Shown here piece by piece: positions 5,477-12,698 of a DNA stretch of 64,000 nucleotides. Below the pieces are notes generated by a model. It did no database searches. It saw only the letters and a list, made by a program, of their open reading frames with translations, and was not told where the DNA came from. The stretch covers positions 186,001 through 250,000 of the forward strand of contig OZ252018.1 in NCBI GenBank assembly GCA_965247535.1. Reading direction: 5' to 3'. The DNA comes from JAPPHY01 sp965247535 (GTDB taxonomy: Bacteria > Chloroflexota > Dehalococcoidia > Lucifugimonadales > UBA2985). A program made the position numbers and the translations under genes. The stretch's first letter is position 1. Each line of letters starts with the position of its first letter.

Positions 5477-7840
5477 TCATCGTATCCATAGACCCGAAAG
5501 ATCGGTCCACGTCAGTGCCTCGGGCGAATCTTCCGGGACAACTCTCCAAACACGAATGACTTGGTACGCAGGAATTTGGATTGTCCGCACACCCGAACGA
5601 GGTCTACGTTCTCTGGCTGGAATGATCTTGCACGGGCGCGAATCAGTGAACGTGGTCCCGTCCTCGAAGCTGAGTGTCGCGGTAACCGTGCCTTCCGTTT
5701 CCGATATGCCCCCGGAGCCCGCGTGTACCTCTACACTTGCCACACCGTCCCTGGGGCCGCGGACAGCTACATAAACGCCGGGGATATCGCAGACAGCCTG
5801 AATCGACGCGGGGTTGATCGGACGATCCAGGATATCGTTCCTCGCATCCGTATGAATCTCAGCGCTGGCTCTCCCTGCTCCCTCTACAAGCAAGGGTGCA
5901 CTCCTAGCGAATGCAAATAGCGTAGGCGGCTCGATCCCTGTGTAGGGCGGAGGTGGGGGCACGACCCGCAGATTTCTCGAGTCTGTCAGGTAGGTCGCAG
6001 GCTCCACCTCCAAGGTAGCAGCGATGCGAGCACGGCGTCCGGACGGCACTGTGTTTGGAATATGAACATGCACCGCGATGCGCCCATTACGCACGCCAGC
6101 CACTACGAAAGATGCTACTTGGTCTCCCTCACAAGCGAGGTTGATGCGTCCCCTCCTCTGATTTCGGCTCAGAAGGTTGTCCGGTCCGTCGGTCATCAGG
6201 TAGATCGTGGACGTCTGGCCGCTATACATTTCGAACCGCCCTGGGTCAGCAAACCGAAACGCTTTGGGAGGATCGTGTATCTCGCGTTCATGCTCTCCCG
6301 TCCTGCTTGCCCCTCCCTCATCCGATCCTCGCTGCCCCCCCATCCCCTGCTCTGTGCGGTACACGGAGATCAGCCGATTCAGCATCTCCCGCACTCGCCT
6401 CGTGCTCTCGTCGGTAATCTGCTGCTGACGGCGGCGGACAATCTCTTCCATCTTCTGCCTCAGCCAGGTATCAGAAAGGGCTAGCCTGACCGCTTGGAGG
6501 AGAAGCTCCTCACGCCGTTCCCCTACCGTTGCACCGGACCGCGTCGCAGGGAAGATCTCCTTCTTGAGTCGCCTGCTGAGCCCATCGCAATCGACATGCA
6601 TGAGGAGATAGTCCGCCAGTGCGGCCAGCCGCTGTTCTCTCACGATGCGCTTCTCTTGAGCATGATGCCGTTGACCGTTCAATGTGAAAACGATGGTCTT
6701 GGGAGAGTTGCTATAGTCCAAGTAAGAATCGAGCTTGACTCCACGCTCGTCGTATGGGTCATCCTGCGAATCTCCGCCCGGTTTGAATACCCAATATCGA
6801 ATCCTGACTCGGCCTTCTCCACCCAATTGCCCCAAGTCCACGTCATAGTTCTGCGCTTCCGGTCGGCGAGCAGGGTCAACCTGATCCAAGCGGTTACGGG
6901 CTCCGTAGACATTACGGTTGAAGACCGGAGAAAACCTATGGTCCTCGAGGCGGTATGGAAGAACAGGATCGAAGAGGAGGTTGTCGAAGTAGCGATATCC
7001 AACCAAGCTCCAACGGGCGTTGAGCCTACCAAGGTCATATGCGATGTGAACGATGCGTGTACCCGAGTCGAACGGTACACCCAGTGATTCAAGTCGACTC
7101 GGGACGAGTGTTGGAATCCGGTTGTCCTCCACCACCAGATACTCATAGCGAAATGCCTTGAGAGAGTCGTCATCGTACTTCCGAACTACCGTCCAGCCAG
7201 CCAAGTCTGTCCTGCCGCCGAGACAATCGCTATGCCGGCGGGAGAGGATTACCGAATAAGGGCAATACGCGAAAGTAGACGAGCCTCCCTGTCCGAATGC
7301 TCCCATCAAGTAGGGCTTACTGATCTTGTTAGAACCGCCGAGGCTGAGCAGAGTATCGGGGAAATCCTCGGGGTGCTGCCCAATGCCGCGGTCTTCAAGG
7401 ACGATGGACGACTGCCCGCGTTCGGTCGAACCTACGGCTCTGATGACAGTCTTCGGCGCCATCTTCTCAATGAACCGGGCAGCCTGGGGAGATTCCCGAG
7501 ACAATCGTCCCGCATCCAAACCCCAGAGCTGTGCCACCGCCGCCCTCGGAGAGTCCGGCGAGTCCAAGGCAGCAGGACGATTCGCTAGCTCGTACTGAAG
7601 CTCGATATGTGCATCCATTCCGTTTGTTATGCGCTCCACGAGCGCCTGGCCAGCCTCCACCGCGAGATTGACGTTACCCGCGTTGTTATCGCGGCCACCA
7701 AGCGGAGCCCATCTCCATCCAGTGCCTGAAGTTGCTCCGATATCTGCAAGGAACGCCTCAACGGCCTCGATCGAGGCGATCGAGAACAAGCGCTGCATTT
7801 GGCTGTCAGATAGATCAGATATGGTTTCTCGTCGCCTCAA
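5477..7840 (-). CDS. GHKL ATPase of the MORC/MutL/Hsp90 type, defence-associated
   Basis: 787 residues. The GHKL ATPase signatures are in order: N-box E69-RIT-N73, G1 box with D150 in LEDRGIGQHP, and G2 loop GAFGQGGSSTFAYC (about 180-193) preceded by SLGGSNKISKPYLM. A transducer (S5-like) segment follows (TIVFTLNGQRHH, LMHVDCDGLSRRLKKEIF), then a helical, Arg-rich region. The C-terminal third looks like two beta-sandwich (Ig-like) domains separated by a Pro stretch (VVPPPPP). Such GHKL proteins are known partners of prokaryotic R-M systems (Iyer, Abhiman and Aravind 2008), where ATP-driven clamp closure is proposed. No nuclease domain is visible. The start is TTG 7840, overlapping the upstream stop; ATG 7798 is the alternative. 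Confidence 0.8.
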   Translation of the reverse strand: MRRRETISDLSDSQMQRLFSIASIEAVEAFLADIGATSGTGWRWAPLGGRDNNAGNVNLAVEAGQALVERITNGMDAHIELQYELANRPAALDSPDSPRAAVAQLWGLDAGRLSRESPQAARFIEKMAPKTVIRAVGSTERGQSSIVLEDRGIGQHPEDFPDTLLSLGGSNKISKPYLMGAFGQGGSSTFAYCPYSVILSRRHSDCLGGRTDLAGWTVVRKYDDDSLKAFRYEYLVVEDNRIPTLVPSRLESLGVPFDSGTRIVHIAYDLGRLNARWSLVGYRYFDNLLFDPVLPYRLEDHRFSPVFNRNVYGARNRLDQVDPARRPEAQNYDVDLGQLGGEGRVRIRYWVFKPGGDSQDDPYDERGVKLDSYLDYSNSPKTIVFTLNGQRHHAQEKRIVREQRLAALADYLLMHVDCDGLSRRLKKEIFPATRSGATVGERREELLLQAVRLALSDTWLRQKMEEIVRRRQQQITDESTRRVREMLNRLISVYRTEQGMGGQRGSDEGGASRTGEHEREIHDPPKAFRFADPGRFEMYSGQTSTIYLMTDGPDNLLSRNQRRGRINLACEGDQVASFVVAGVRNGRIAVHVHIPNTVPSGRRARIAATLEVEPATYLTDSRNLRVVPPPPPYTGIEPPTLFAFARSAPLLVEGAGRASAEIHTDARNDILDRPINPASIQAVCDIPGVYVAVRGPRDGVASVEVHAGSGGISETEGTVTATLSFEDGTTFTDSRPCKIIPARERRPRSGVRTIQIPAYQVIRVWRVVPEDSPEALTWTDLSGLWIR

Positions 7841-8073
7841 AACCTGAACCCCTTCTTCTTAGCCTGAGATCCGAACGTCTGCTTGGCGGCTCGAAGCTCA
7901 CGGTCGATCTCGCGAAACATCCTGCGGACGTCATCGTCCGTGTATTCGTATATCCGACGGTTGGAACATTGGCTCAACAGCCTAATTGCATTCAGAAGGT
8001 TGTTGACCCTTCGTTCCGCGACCCGGCGGAATCGTTCTGCTCTATGGCCGCTGGCTATGGGTGTTGTGCTCAT
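7837..8073 (-). CDS. Small helical protein, first gene of the GHKL operon
   Basis: 78 residues, very basic at both ends. RVNNLLNAIRLLSQCSNRRI is followed by YEYTDDDVRRMFREIDRELR and a Lys-rich tail. It reads as two or three helices with a conserved-looking SNRxxYEYTxxDV linker. Its stop overlaps the start of the GHKL ATPase by 4 bp, so the two are translationally coupled and probably interact. A promoter lies about 30-55 bp upstream. It was not matched to a named family; a DNA-binding or regulatory subunit is possible. Confidence 0.6.
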   Translation of the reverse strand: MSTTPIASGHRAERFRRVAERRVNNLLNAIRLLSQCSNRRIYEYTDDDVRRMFREIDRELRAAKQTFGSQAKKKGFRF

Positions 8074-8307
8074 TTCATACCTTCACAGCATATTGCATCA
8101 TTTATAGCCCAAATTATATCGCATTGTCAATATATTCATTATAATGTATCCATATTGCATACATAGAGCCCTTATTATCACATATGTAACCACCCTAGGC
8201 AAACACGGTGTCACACATATTGGGGCCCGCGAGATCACCCATGCTCCTGTGATGCATCATCAAATGCCCAAGTATGACTGGCCCTGTGATGTGACCTACA
8301 CCAAGGT
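8074..8307. other. AT-rich intergenic control region
   Basis: This stretch is strikingly AT-rich for the contig (8074-8215), with repeated ATTGCAT words near 8090 and 8154 and TATA-rich inverted segments. It separates the leftward GHKL operon from the rightward GrpB-family gene and contains the promoter of the former. No coding sequence was seen. Confidence 0.6.
8101..8130 (-). promoter_or_regulatory. Promoter of the GHKL operon
   Basis: On the minus strand a perfect TTGACA (8125-8130) is followed after 18 bp by TATAAA (8101-8106), 28 bp before the ATG of the 78-residue protein. Confidence 0.65.
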
Positions 8308-8856
8308 ATGCCAACCATGAACACCTGGCACTCGCTCGGCACTCTTGGTGAGCACATTGAGGTGGTGGAGTACAGCGCCGAGTGGCCCCGGGTATTCGCG
8401 CGGGAGGCGGCGGCCATCCTGGCGAAGTGCCGGCCCTTGATCACCGACGTGCACCACATCGGCAGCACGTCCGTGCCGGGACTGGCGGCCAAGCCCATCC
8501 TGGACATTCTGCCGGTCGCCGCGGGCACTGCTGAGGCCCTCGAAGCCGTCTCCCCGATGACCGCGCTGGGGTACCGGTACCGCGGGGAGAACGGGATTGC
8601 CGGCCGCTTCTACTTCGACAGGGTTGTCGAGGGACGCACGGTGATGCACGTCCACGTGTTTCCGGCGGGACATCCCGAAGTCAGGCGACATCTGGTCTTC
8701 CGCGACCACCTCAGGATGAACCCCGACGTCGCCCGCGAGTACGAACGGATGAAGAGGGAGCTTGCCGCTCGATACGGCGACGACCGGCAGACCTACACCG
8801 ACTCAAAGGCCGCATTCATCACGGGCGTAATCGACGCCGCAATGCGCGAAGCTTGA
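8308..8856 (+). CDS. GrpB family protein (nucleotidyltransferase fold)
   Basis: 182 residues of the GrpB/UPF0157 family: VEYSAEWPRVFAREAAAI, VHHIGSTSVPGLAAKPILDI (the nucleotidyltransferase-like GS motif with following Asp) and HVHVFPAGHPEVRRHLVFRD. Members are predicted nucleotidyltransferases; some are fused to dephospho-CoA kinase, but the substrate of the stand-alone form is unknown. It starts a stretch of ordinary GC after the AT-rich intergenic region. An internal ATG three codons in is an alternative start. Confidence 0.88.
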   Translation: MPTMNTWHSLGTLGEHIEVVEYSAEWPRVFAREAAAILAKCRPLITDVHHIGSTSVPGLAAKPILDILPVAAGTAEALEAVSPMTALGYRYRGENGIAGRFYFDRVVEGRTVMHVHVFPAGHPEVRRHLVFRDHLRMNPDVAREYERMKRELAARYGDDRQTYTDSKAAFITGVIDAAMREA

Positions 8857-9067
8857 CGACGGCGGAATGAGGCCAGCCGCAGCTCGGTTCGTGTCCCGAT
8901 CCCTCATCCCCGTGCCGCGAGCCGGTCCAGCGCGGCCCATAGCCAGCGGCAGTCCCTCGCTCCGTTTGACACCGTAGCCTCGATTCAGCTAGTCTTCGAA
9001 TCTCCGGACGATGCCGGACGGATGAACCGGCACTGGGGAGTCTGCGGCCCGGGAACATCTTCGAGCT

Positions 9068-9235
9068 ATGCGAGCGCTATCTGTAGTTGTAATACTGGCC
9101 GGCGTGGTCATCATGGTGCTGCGTCTCTTGAAGGCGTACAGGATTACCGCGAAGTTCGAAATGACCAGGCGCGACCAGAATCCCAGCGATGCTACGGAAA
9201 TCACTGCCCTGTTCGAAATGAACCATCGCGATTGA
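9068..9235 (+). CDS. Possible small membrane protein (55 aa)
   Basis: ATG to TGA encodes MRALSVVVILAGVVIMVLRL, one clear transmembrane helix, then LKAYRITAKFEMTRRD and a polar tail ending EMNHRD. The hydrophobic-then-charged layout is that of a real single-pass microprotein rather than a shadow frame. No clear ribosome site precedes it and overlapping frames exist on both strands. No family is recognised. Confidence 0.4.
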   Translation: MRALSVVVILAGVVIMVLRLLKAYRITAKFEMTRRDQNPSDATEITALFEMNHRD

Positions 9236-9263
9236 CGTTGGGGGAATCCGGAGAGCTACGCGC

Positions 9264-9893
9264 CTACCCCTCGCCGGTGTAGAACGTGGCCGTGCGCGCC
9301 GCCGCAGCCCGCGCGGCGTCCGCGTCCCCCCCGGCCTCGATCGAGGCCCGCGCCCATCCATCGCTGCTGCCCACCATCAGCGCACGACCCTCCGACGACC
9401 CAGCGAACTCTTCTTCGTCGAGCTTCGGCTCGTCCGGCTGCGCGAGATACAGCGCAAGCCCCAGCATGCCCATCTCCCAGCCCACGCCCACGGCACCCGA
9501 ACCGAACTCGTCCCAGTGCGGCGACAGCAGCGCCGTGTGCGACAGGGTGAGACGGGCACGGCCTGCGCCTTCCTCCGCGATGCTCACCTCCACCCAGCTC
9601 ACGTCACCGGCGAACTCCCACGTTACGGCCACCAGCGACGGCGGCACGCACGTGACAATCGTCCCGCCCGCATTGCCCTCCAGCTGATACCTGCCACCGA
9701 GTCGCAGGTCGCCGCTCACGGGCATGAACCACCGGGGTATACGCTCTGCGCTTGTGACGGCGTCCCACAGGTCCTCGGCGCTCGCCATGAAGCTTCGGGA
9801 CAGCGTAACCACACTCGCGGGCCGGCCGTCGCGCTCCGTGTACGTCACGGTTCGCGTAACCGCGCTCAACTGCTCCTGGACGTTCAGGTCCAC
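9264..9893 (-). CDS. SRPBCC/AHSA1 family protein
   Basis: 209 residues of the START-like AHSA1 superfamily: LSRSFMASAEDLWDAVTSAE, IPRWFMPVSGDLRLGGRYQL, LVAVTWEF and ARLTLSHTAL form the helix-grip fold. These are cytoplasmic small-ligand pockets with varied roles, from Hsp90 co-chaperones to polyketide-cyclase-like enzymes. The C-terminal extension (GWARASIEAGGDADAARAAA) resembles the tail of AHSA1 proteins that accept bulky ligands. It lies 12 bp downstream of fmt on the same strand and may be co-transcribed. Substrate unknown. Confidence 0.85.
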   Translation of the reverse strand: MDLNVQEQLSAVTRTVTYTERDGRPASVVTLSRSFMASAEDLWDAVTSAERIPRWFMPVSGDLRLGGRYQLEGNAGGTIVTCVPPSLVAVTWEFAGDVSWVEVSIAEEGAGRARLTLSHTALLSPHWDEFGSGAVGVGWEMGMLGLALYLAQPDEPKLDEEEFAGSSEGRALMVGSSDGWARASIEAGGDADAARAAAARTATFYTGEG

Positions 9894-9905
9894 GTTTCCA
9901 CCTCC

Positions 9906-10856
9906 TCAGGAGTTGCCGGTCAGGATCGATCCGACGAAGCCGGCGTGCCCCTGCATGAACTCGGCCGCATCCATAACGCGGCGACCCTCCGGCTGCACTC
10001 TCACCAGGCCCAGCACGCCGTCGCCTGTCGTCACGCCCACGGGGGCGGGCCCGCCGGGCGGCAGCCGCAGGACGGCGCCGGGTGACGCGTCGCCCTGCCC
10101 CGAAAGCGGGACCGCCTCCACCACCTTGATCAGTCCTCCGCGCCAGCGCGCGTAGGAGCCGGGCCAGGGCGTGAACGCTCGGCTCTGCCGCCACAGCTCG
10201 ACTGCGGACAGCTCCCACCGGATGGCGCCGTCCTCCTTGGTGAGCTTGCGGGCGTACGTGGCGCGGCCGTCGTCCTGCGGCACCGGCGTAAGCTCACCGC
10301 GGCCGTAGGCCGGGAGGACGCGCGCCAGCAGCTCGGCACCGCGTTGGAACAGCTCGTCGGTGAGTGTTCCCGTCGTGTCCTCGGGCAGCGCGGGGCGCTC
10401 CTCCTGCGCAAGGACGGGCCCGGAGTCCGTCCCGCGGTCCAGCAGCATGAGCGAGACGCCGGCCGTTTCGTCTCCCTCCAGGATGGTGAACGCCACCGGC
10501 GACGGCCCGCGATGCCTCGGCAGAAGCGACGGGTGGATGTTGACGCACCCCAAGGGCGGTGACTCAACCACGCCCCGCGGCAGGATCAGCCCGTAGGCCG
10601 CTATGACGATCACCTCCGGCTCCAGCGAGCGGATGTCGGCCTGCGCGCTGGCGTCCCGGAGGGTGGCGGGCTGCAGGACTCGCAACCCCTGGGACTCCGC
10701 GTACACCTTGACCGGCGGCGGCATTAGTCCCCGGCCGCGGCCCGCGGGGCGGTCAGGCTGCGTCACGACGCCGACAACAACGTTGTGACCGCTCTCCAGA
10801 AGTCCGGCCAGCGGGGTCACCGCGTAGGCCGGCGTACCCATGTAGACGACGCGCAT
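9906..10856 (-). CDS. fmt: Methionyl-tRNA formyltransferase
   Basis: 316 residues. The enzyme formylates initiator Met-tRNA with 10-formyl-THF. The N-terminal Rossmann domain begins MRVVYMGTPAYAVTPLAGLL. The active-site strand VNIHPSLLPRHRGPSP carries Asn and His, and the catalytic Asp lies in GTDSGPVLAQ. The C-terminal OB-like domain contains RAFTPWPGSYARW. The ATG at 10856 matches the family N-terminus and has AAGGAGC upstream. A much longer frame running toward dnaA is only a shadow. It is transcribed divergently from dnaA. Confidence 0.95.
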   Translation of the reverse strand: MRVVYMGTPAYAVTPLAGLLESGHNVVVGVVTQPDRPAGRGRGLMPPPVKVYAESQGLRVLQPATLRDASAQADIRSLEPEVIVIAAYGLILPRGVVESPPLGCVNIHPSLLPRHRGPSPVAFTILEGDETAGVSLMLLDRGTDSGPVLAQEERPALPEDTTGTLTDELFQRGAELLARVLPAYGRGELTPVPQDDGRATYARKLTKEDGAIRWELSAVELWRQSRAFTPWPGSYARWRGGLIKVVEAVPLSGQGDASPGAVLRLPPGGPAPVGVTTGDGVLGLVRVQPEGRRVMDAAEFMQGHAGFVGSILTGNS

Positions 10857-10875
10857 TCCGGCTCCTTCGCCGGCG

Positions 10876-10904
10876 ATTATAGTGGGACGAAGGAGCCCAA
10901 ACAA
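10876..10904 (-). promoter_or_regulatory. fmt promoter
   Basis: On the minus strand TTGTTT (10899-10904), 17 bp, perfect TATAAT (10876-10881). The mRNA would start about 13 nt before the ATG, leaving just the Shine-Dalgarno sequence as leader. Confidence 0.65.
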
Positions 10905-11036
10905 CAGCCCCCCAAAGTCTCCGAAAATTCCCATCACGACCCTCTTGCCCCCCCATTCCACCCCCCCTGTTATATTCTCTATGACCGACGAAACCACCCT
11001 CCTTAACCCGATTCCATCCCGTCGCGCTCTGCAAGC

Positions 11037-11118
11037 CGCCCGGTTGTCGGGCGCCTCTCCAGTGCCTTCCGGCGCTATGTATCTTGGCATGTCCAGGCCC
11101 CACCGCGGTTGTCCGCGG
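11037..11118 (+). promoter_or_regulatory. Two GTTGT-loop hairpins in the dnaA leader
   Basis: CGCCCG-GTTGT-CGGGCG (11037-11053) and CCGCGG-TTGT-CCGCGG (11103-11118) are both perfect 6-bp hairpins sharing the core CGGTTGTC(C/G)G. They lie between a TATATT box (10971-10976) and the dnaA ribosome site AGGAGAG (11127-11133). Their role is unknown; control of dnaA expression is a plausible guess. Confidence 0.35.
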
Positions 11119-11144
11119 GCCGGTTTAGGAGAGGCGACAGAGCG

Positions 11145-12533
11145 TTGAACCATCCGAGTCCCCGCACTATTTGGGAGGCCGTCCTGGGCCGCCTGGAACT
11201 ACAGGTCAGCAAGCCCAGCTTTGCCACCTGGCTCCGGGACACCTCGGGCGTCTCCTTTGACGACGGCAGGATGGTCGTGGAGACGGCATCGCCCTTCGCG
11301 GCCCGCTGGCTCGAGCAGCGAATGTCGGCGCTCGTTGAGGCCACGCTTTCGCAGATCGCGGGCAGTCCCTCCACGGTGCGATTCCGCGTTGCCGGGGCGC
11401 CACCGGGCCCCGATCCCGCGCCGGCCGCAAAGCACAACTACGCCGGCCGCGGCGAGCACGAGCCGTACGAACCGCCGGCACCGGCCCTTCGAGGCGGCTT
11501 CCCGCTCAACCCGCGTTACACGCTCAGCTCCTTCGTGGTGGGCGAGTCCAACCAGCTGGCCTATGCCGCGGCAGTGGCGGTCTCCAGCCGGCCCGGCACG
11601 GCCTACAATCCGCTCTTCCTGTACGGCGGCGTTGGGCTTGGCAAGACGCACCTGTTGCACGGCATAGGCAACGCTTCCGCGACCAGGGGCCTTTCGTGCT
11701 TGTACGTGAGCTCCGAGCAGTTCACGAACGACTTCATCACCTCCCTGCAGACGAAGCGGATGCGTGAGTTTCGCGAGAGATATCGATCCGTTGACGTCCT
11801 CCTGATGGACGACATCCAGTTCCTCCGGGGGAAGGAGACCGTCCAGGAGAGCTTCTTCCACACCTTCAACGATCTCCACAACTCCAACCGGCAGATAGTC
11901 CTGGCATGCGACAGGCCAACGTCGGCGCTGTCCCCGATCGAGGACCGCATCCGTTCACGCCTACAGTGGGGCCTGAGCGCGGACATACAGCTGCCGGCAC
12001 GCGAGACGCGCAAGGCCATCCTGGAGTTCAAGGCGAGAGAGATGGGCGCAACTGTTCCTGCCGAAGTGCTTGACCTGCTCGCCGCAAGGTTCCCGGGAAG
12101 TGTCCGCGAGATGGAGGGCGCTCTCAACCGGGTCATTGCCTATGCGGATCTTACAGGTGGTGAAATCGACCTTGTGCTGGTACATAGCGCGCTTGGTGAC
12201 CTCCTATCCTCACCTCCTGTGACCTTACCGGAGCCCGAGGCCATACTCGGCCACGTCTGCCAGTTCTTCGGCGTTGACGTCCAGGCTGTCATCAGTAAGC
12301 GCAGGGACAGGAAGGTCACCTTAGCTCGCCAGGTAGCTATCTATTTGCTGCGGGAGCGAGCACAGCTACCCCTCAAGAGTATCGGCGCGCTCGTCGGCAA
12401 CAGGGAGCACCCTTCAATCCGCCAAGCTTGGGCAAAGATTCAACGGGATCGCGAGGCTGACGCGGTACTGGACAAGCAGATACGTACTCTCTCCGATGCG
12501 ATATCCTCCCATGAAGATACAGCTGGCTTCTAG
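11145..12533 (+). CDS. dnaA: Chromosomal replication initiator DnaA
   Basis: 462 residues. DnaA binds oriC and loads the helicase. Domain I covers about 1-80 and a Pro-rich linker follows. The AAA+ domain has Walker A GGVGLGKT at about 161-168, Walker B VDVLLMDDIQFL, sensor and arginine-finger segments, and SVREMEGALNRVIAYADL. The C-terminal HTH runs RKVTLARQVAIYLLRERAQL and SIGALVGNREHPSIRQAW. The last piece departs from the common GGRDHSTV DNA-contact motif. TTG 11145 follows AGGAGAG at 11 nt. No clear TTATCCACA boxes were found next to the gene. Confidence 0.95.
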   Translation: MNHPSPRTIWEAVLGRLELQVSKPSFATWLRDTSGVSFDDGRMVVETASPFAARWLEQRMSALVEATLSQIAGSPSTVRFRVAGAPPGPDPAPAAKHNYAGRGEHEPYEPPAPALRGGFPLNPRYTLSSFVVGESNQLAYAAAVAVSSRPGTAYNPLFLYGGVGLGKTHLLHGIGNASATRGLSCLYVSSEQFTNDFITSLQTKRMREFRERYRSVDVLLMDDIQFLRGKETVQESFFHTFNDLHNSNRQIVLACDRPTSALSPIEDRIRSRLQWGLSADIQLPARETRKAILEFKAREMGATVPAEVLDLLAARFPGSVREMEGALNRVIAYADLTGGEIDLVLVHSALGDLLSSPPVTLPEPEAILGHVCQFFGVDVQAVISKRRDRKVTLARQVAIYLLRERAQLPLKSIGALVGNREHPSIRQAWAKIQRDREADAVLDKQIRTLSDAISSHEDTAGF

Positions 12534-12698
12534 CCTACAACCTTCGGTCTCCTATTCACTTAGCTCCATTTCCTTCCACCACCGCTACCTCTCTCGGCAC
12601 TCGCTAGTATATCGACTCAACGTGCCTGATTTCACATTACCTCCACATTCAGCTATTATTCCTGTTATCTCTTCCCATTACTTTAGAAAGATACCACT
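12534..12698. other. Pyrimidine-rich, AT-rich dnaA-obg spacer
   Basis: 165 bp with strong C+T excess on the plus strand (for example around 12536-12600) and AT-rich toward obg. No tRNA, hairpin terminator or consensus DnaA box was recognised. It lies in the middle of a stretch of altered composition that covers the end of dnaA and the first part of obg. Confidence 0.4.

Noticed and set aside
10857..12698. oriC at dnaA
   Set aside because: No cluster of TTATCCACA-like boxes was seen on either side of dnaA. The pyrimidine-rich spacer alone is not sufficient evidence.
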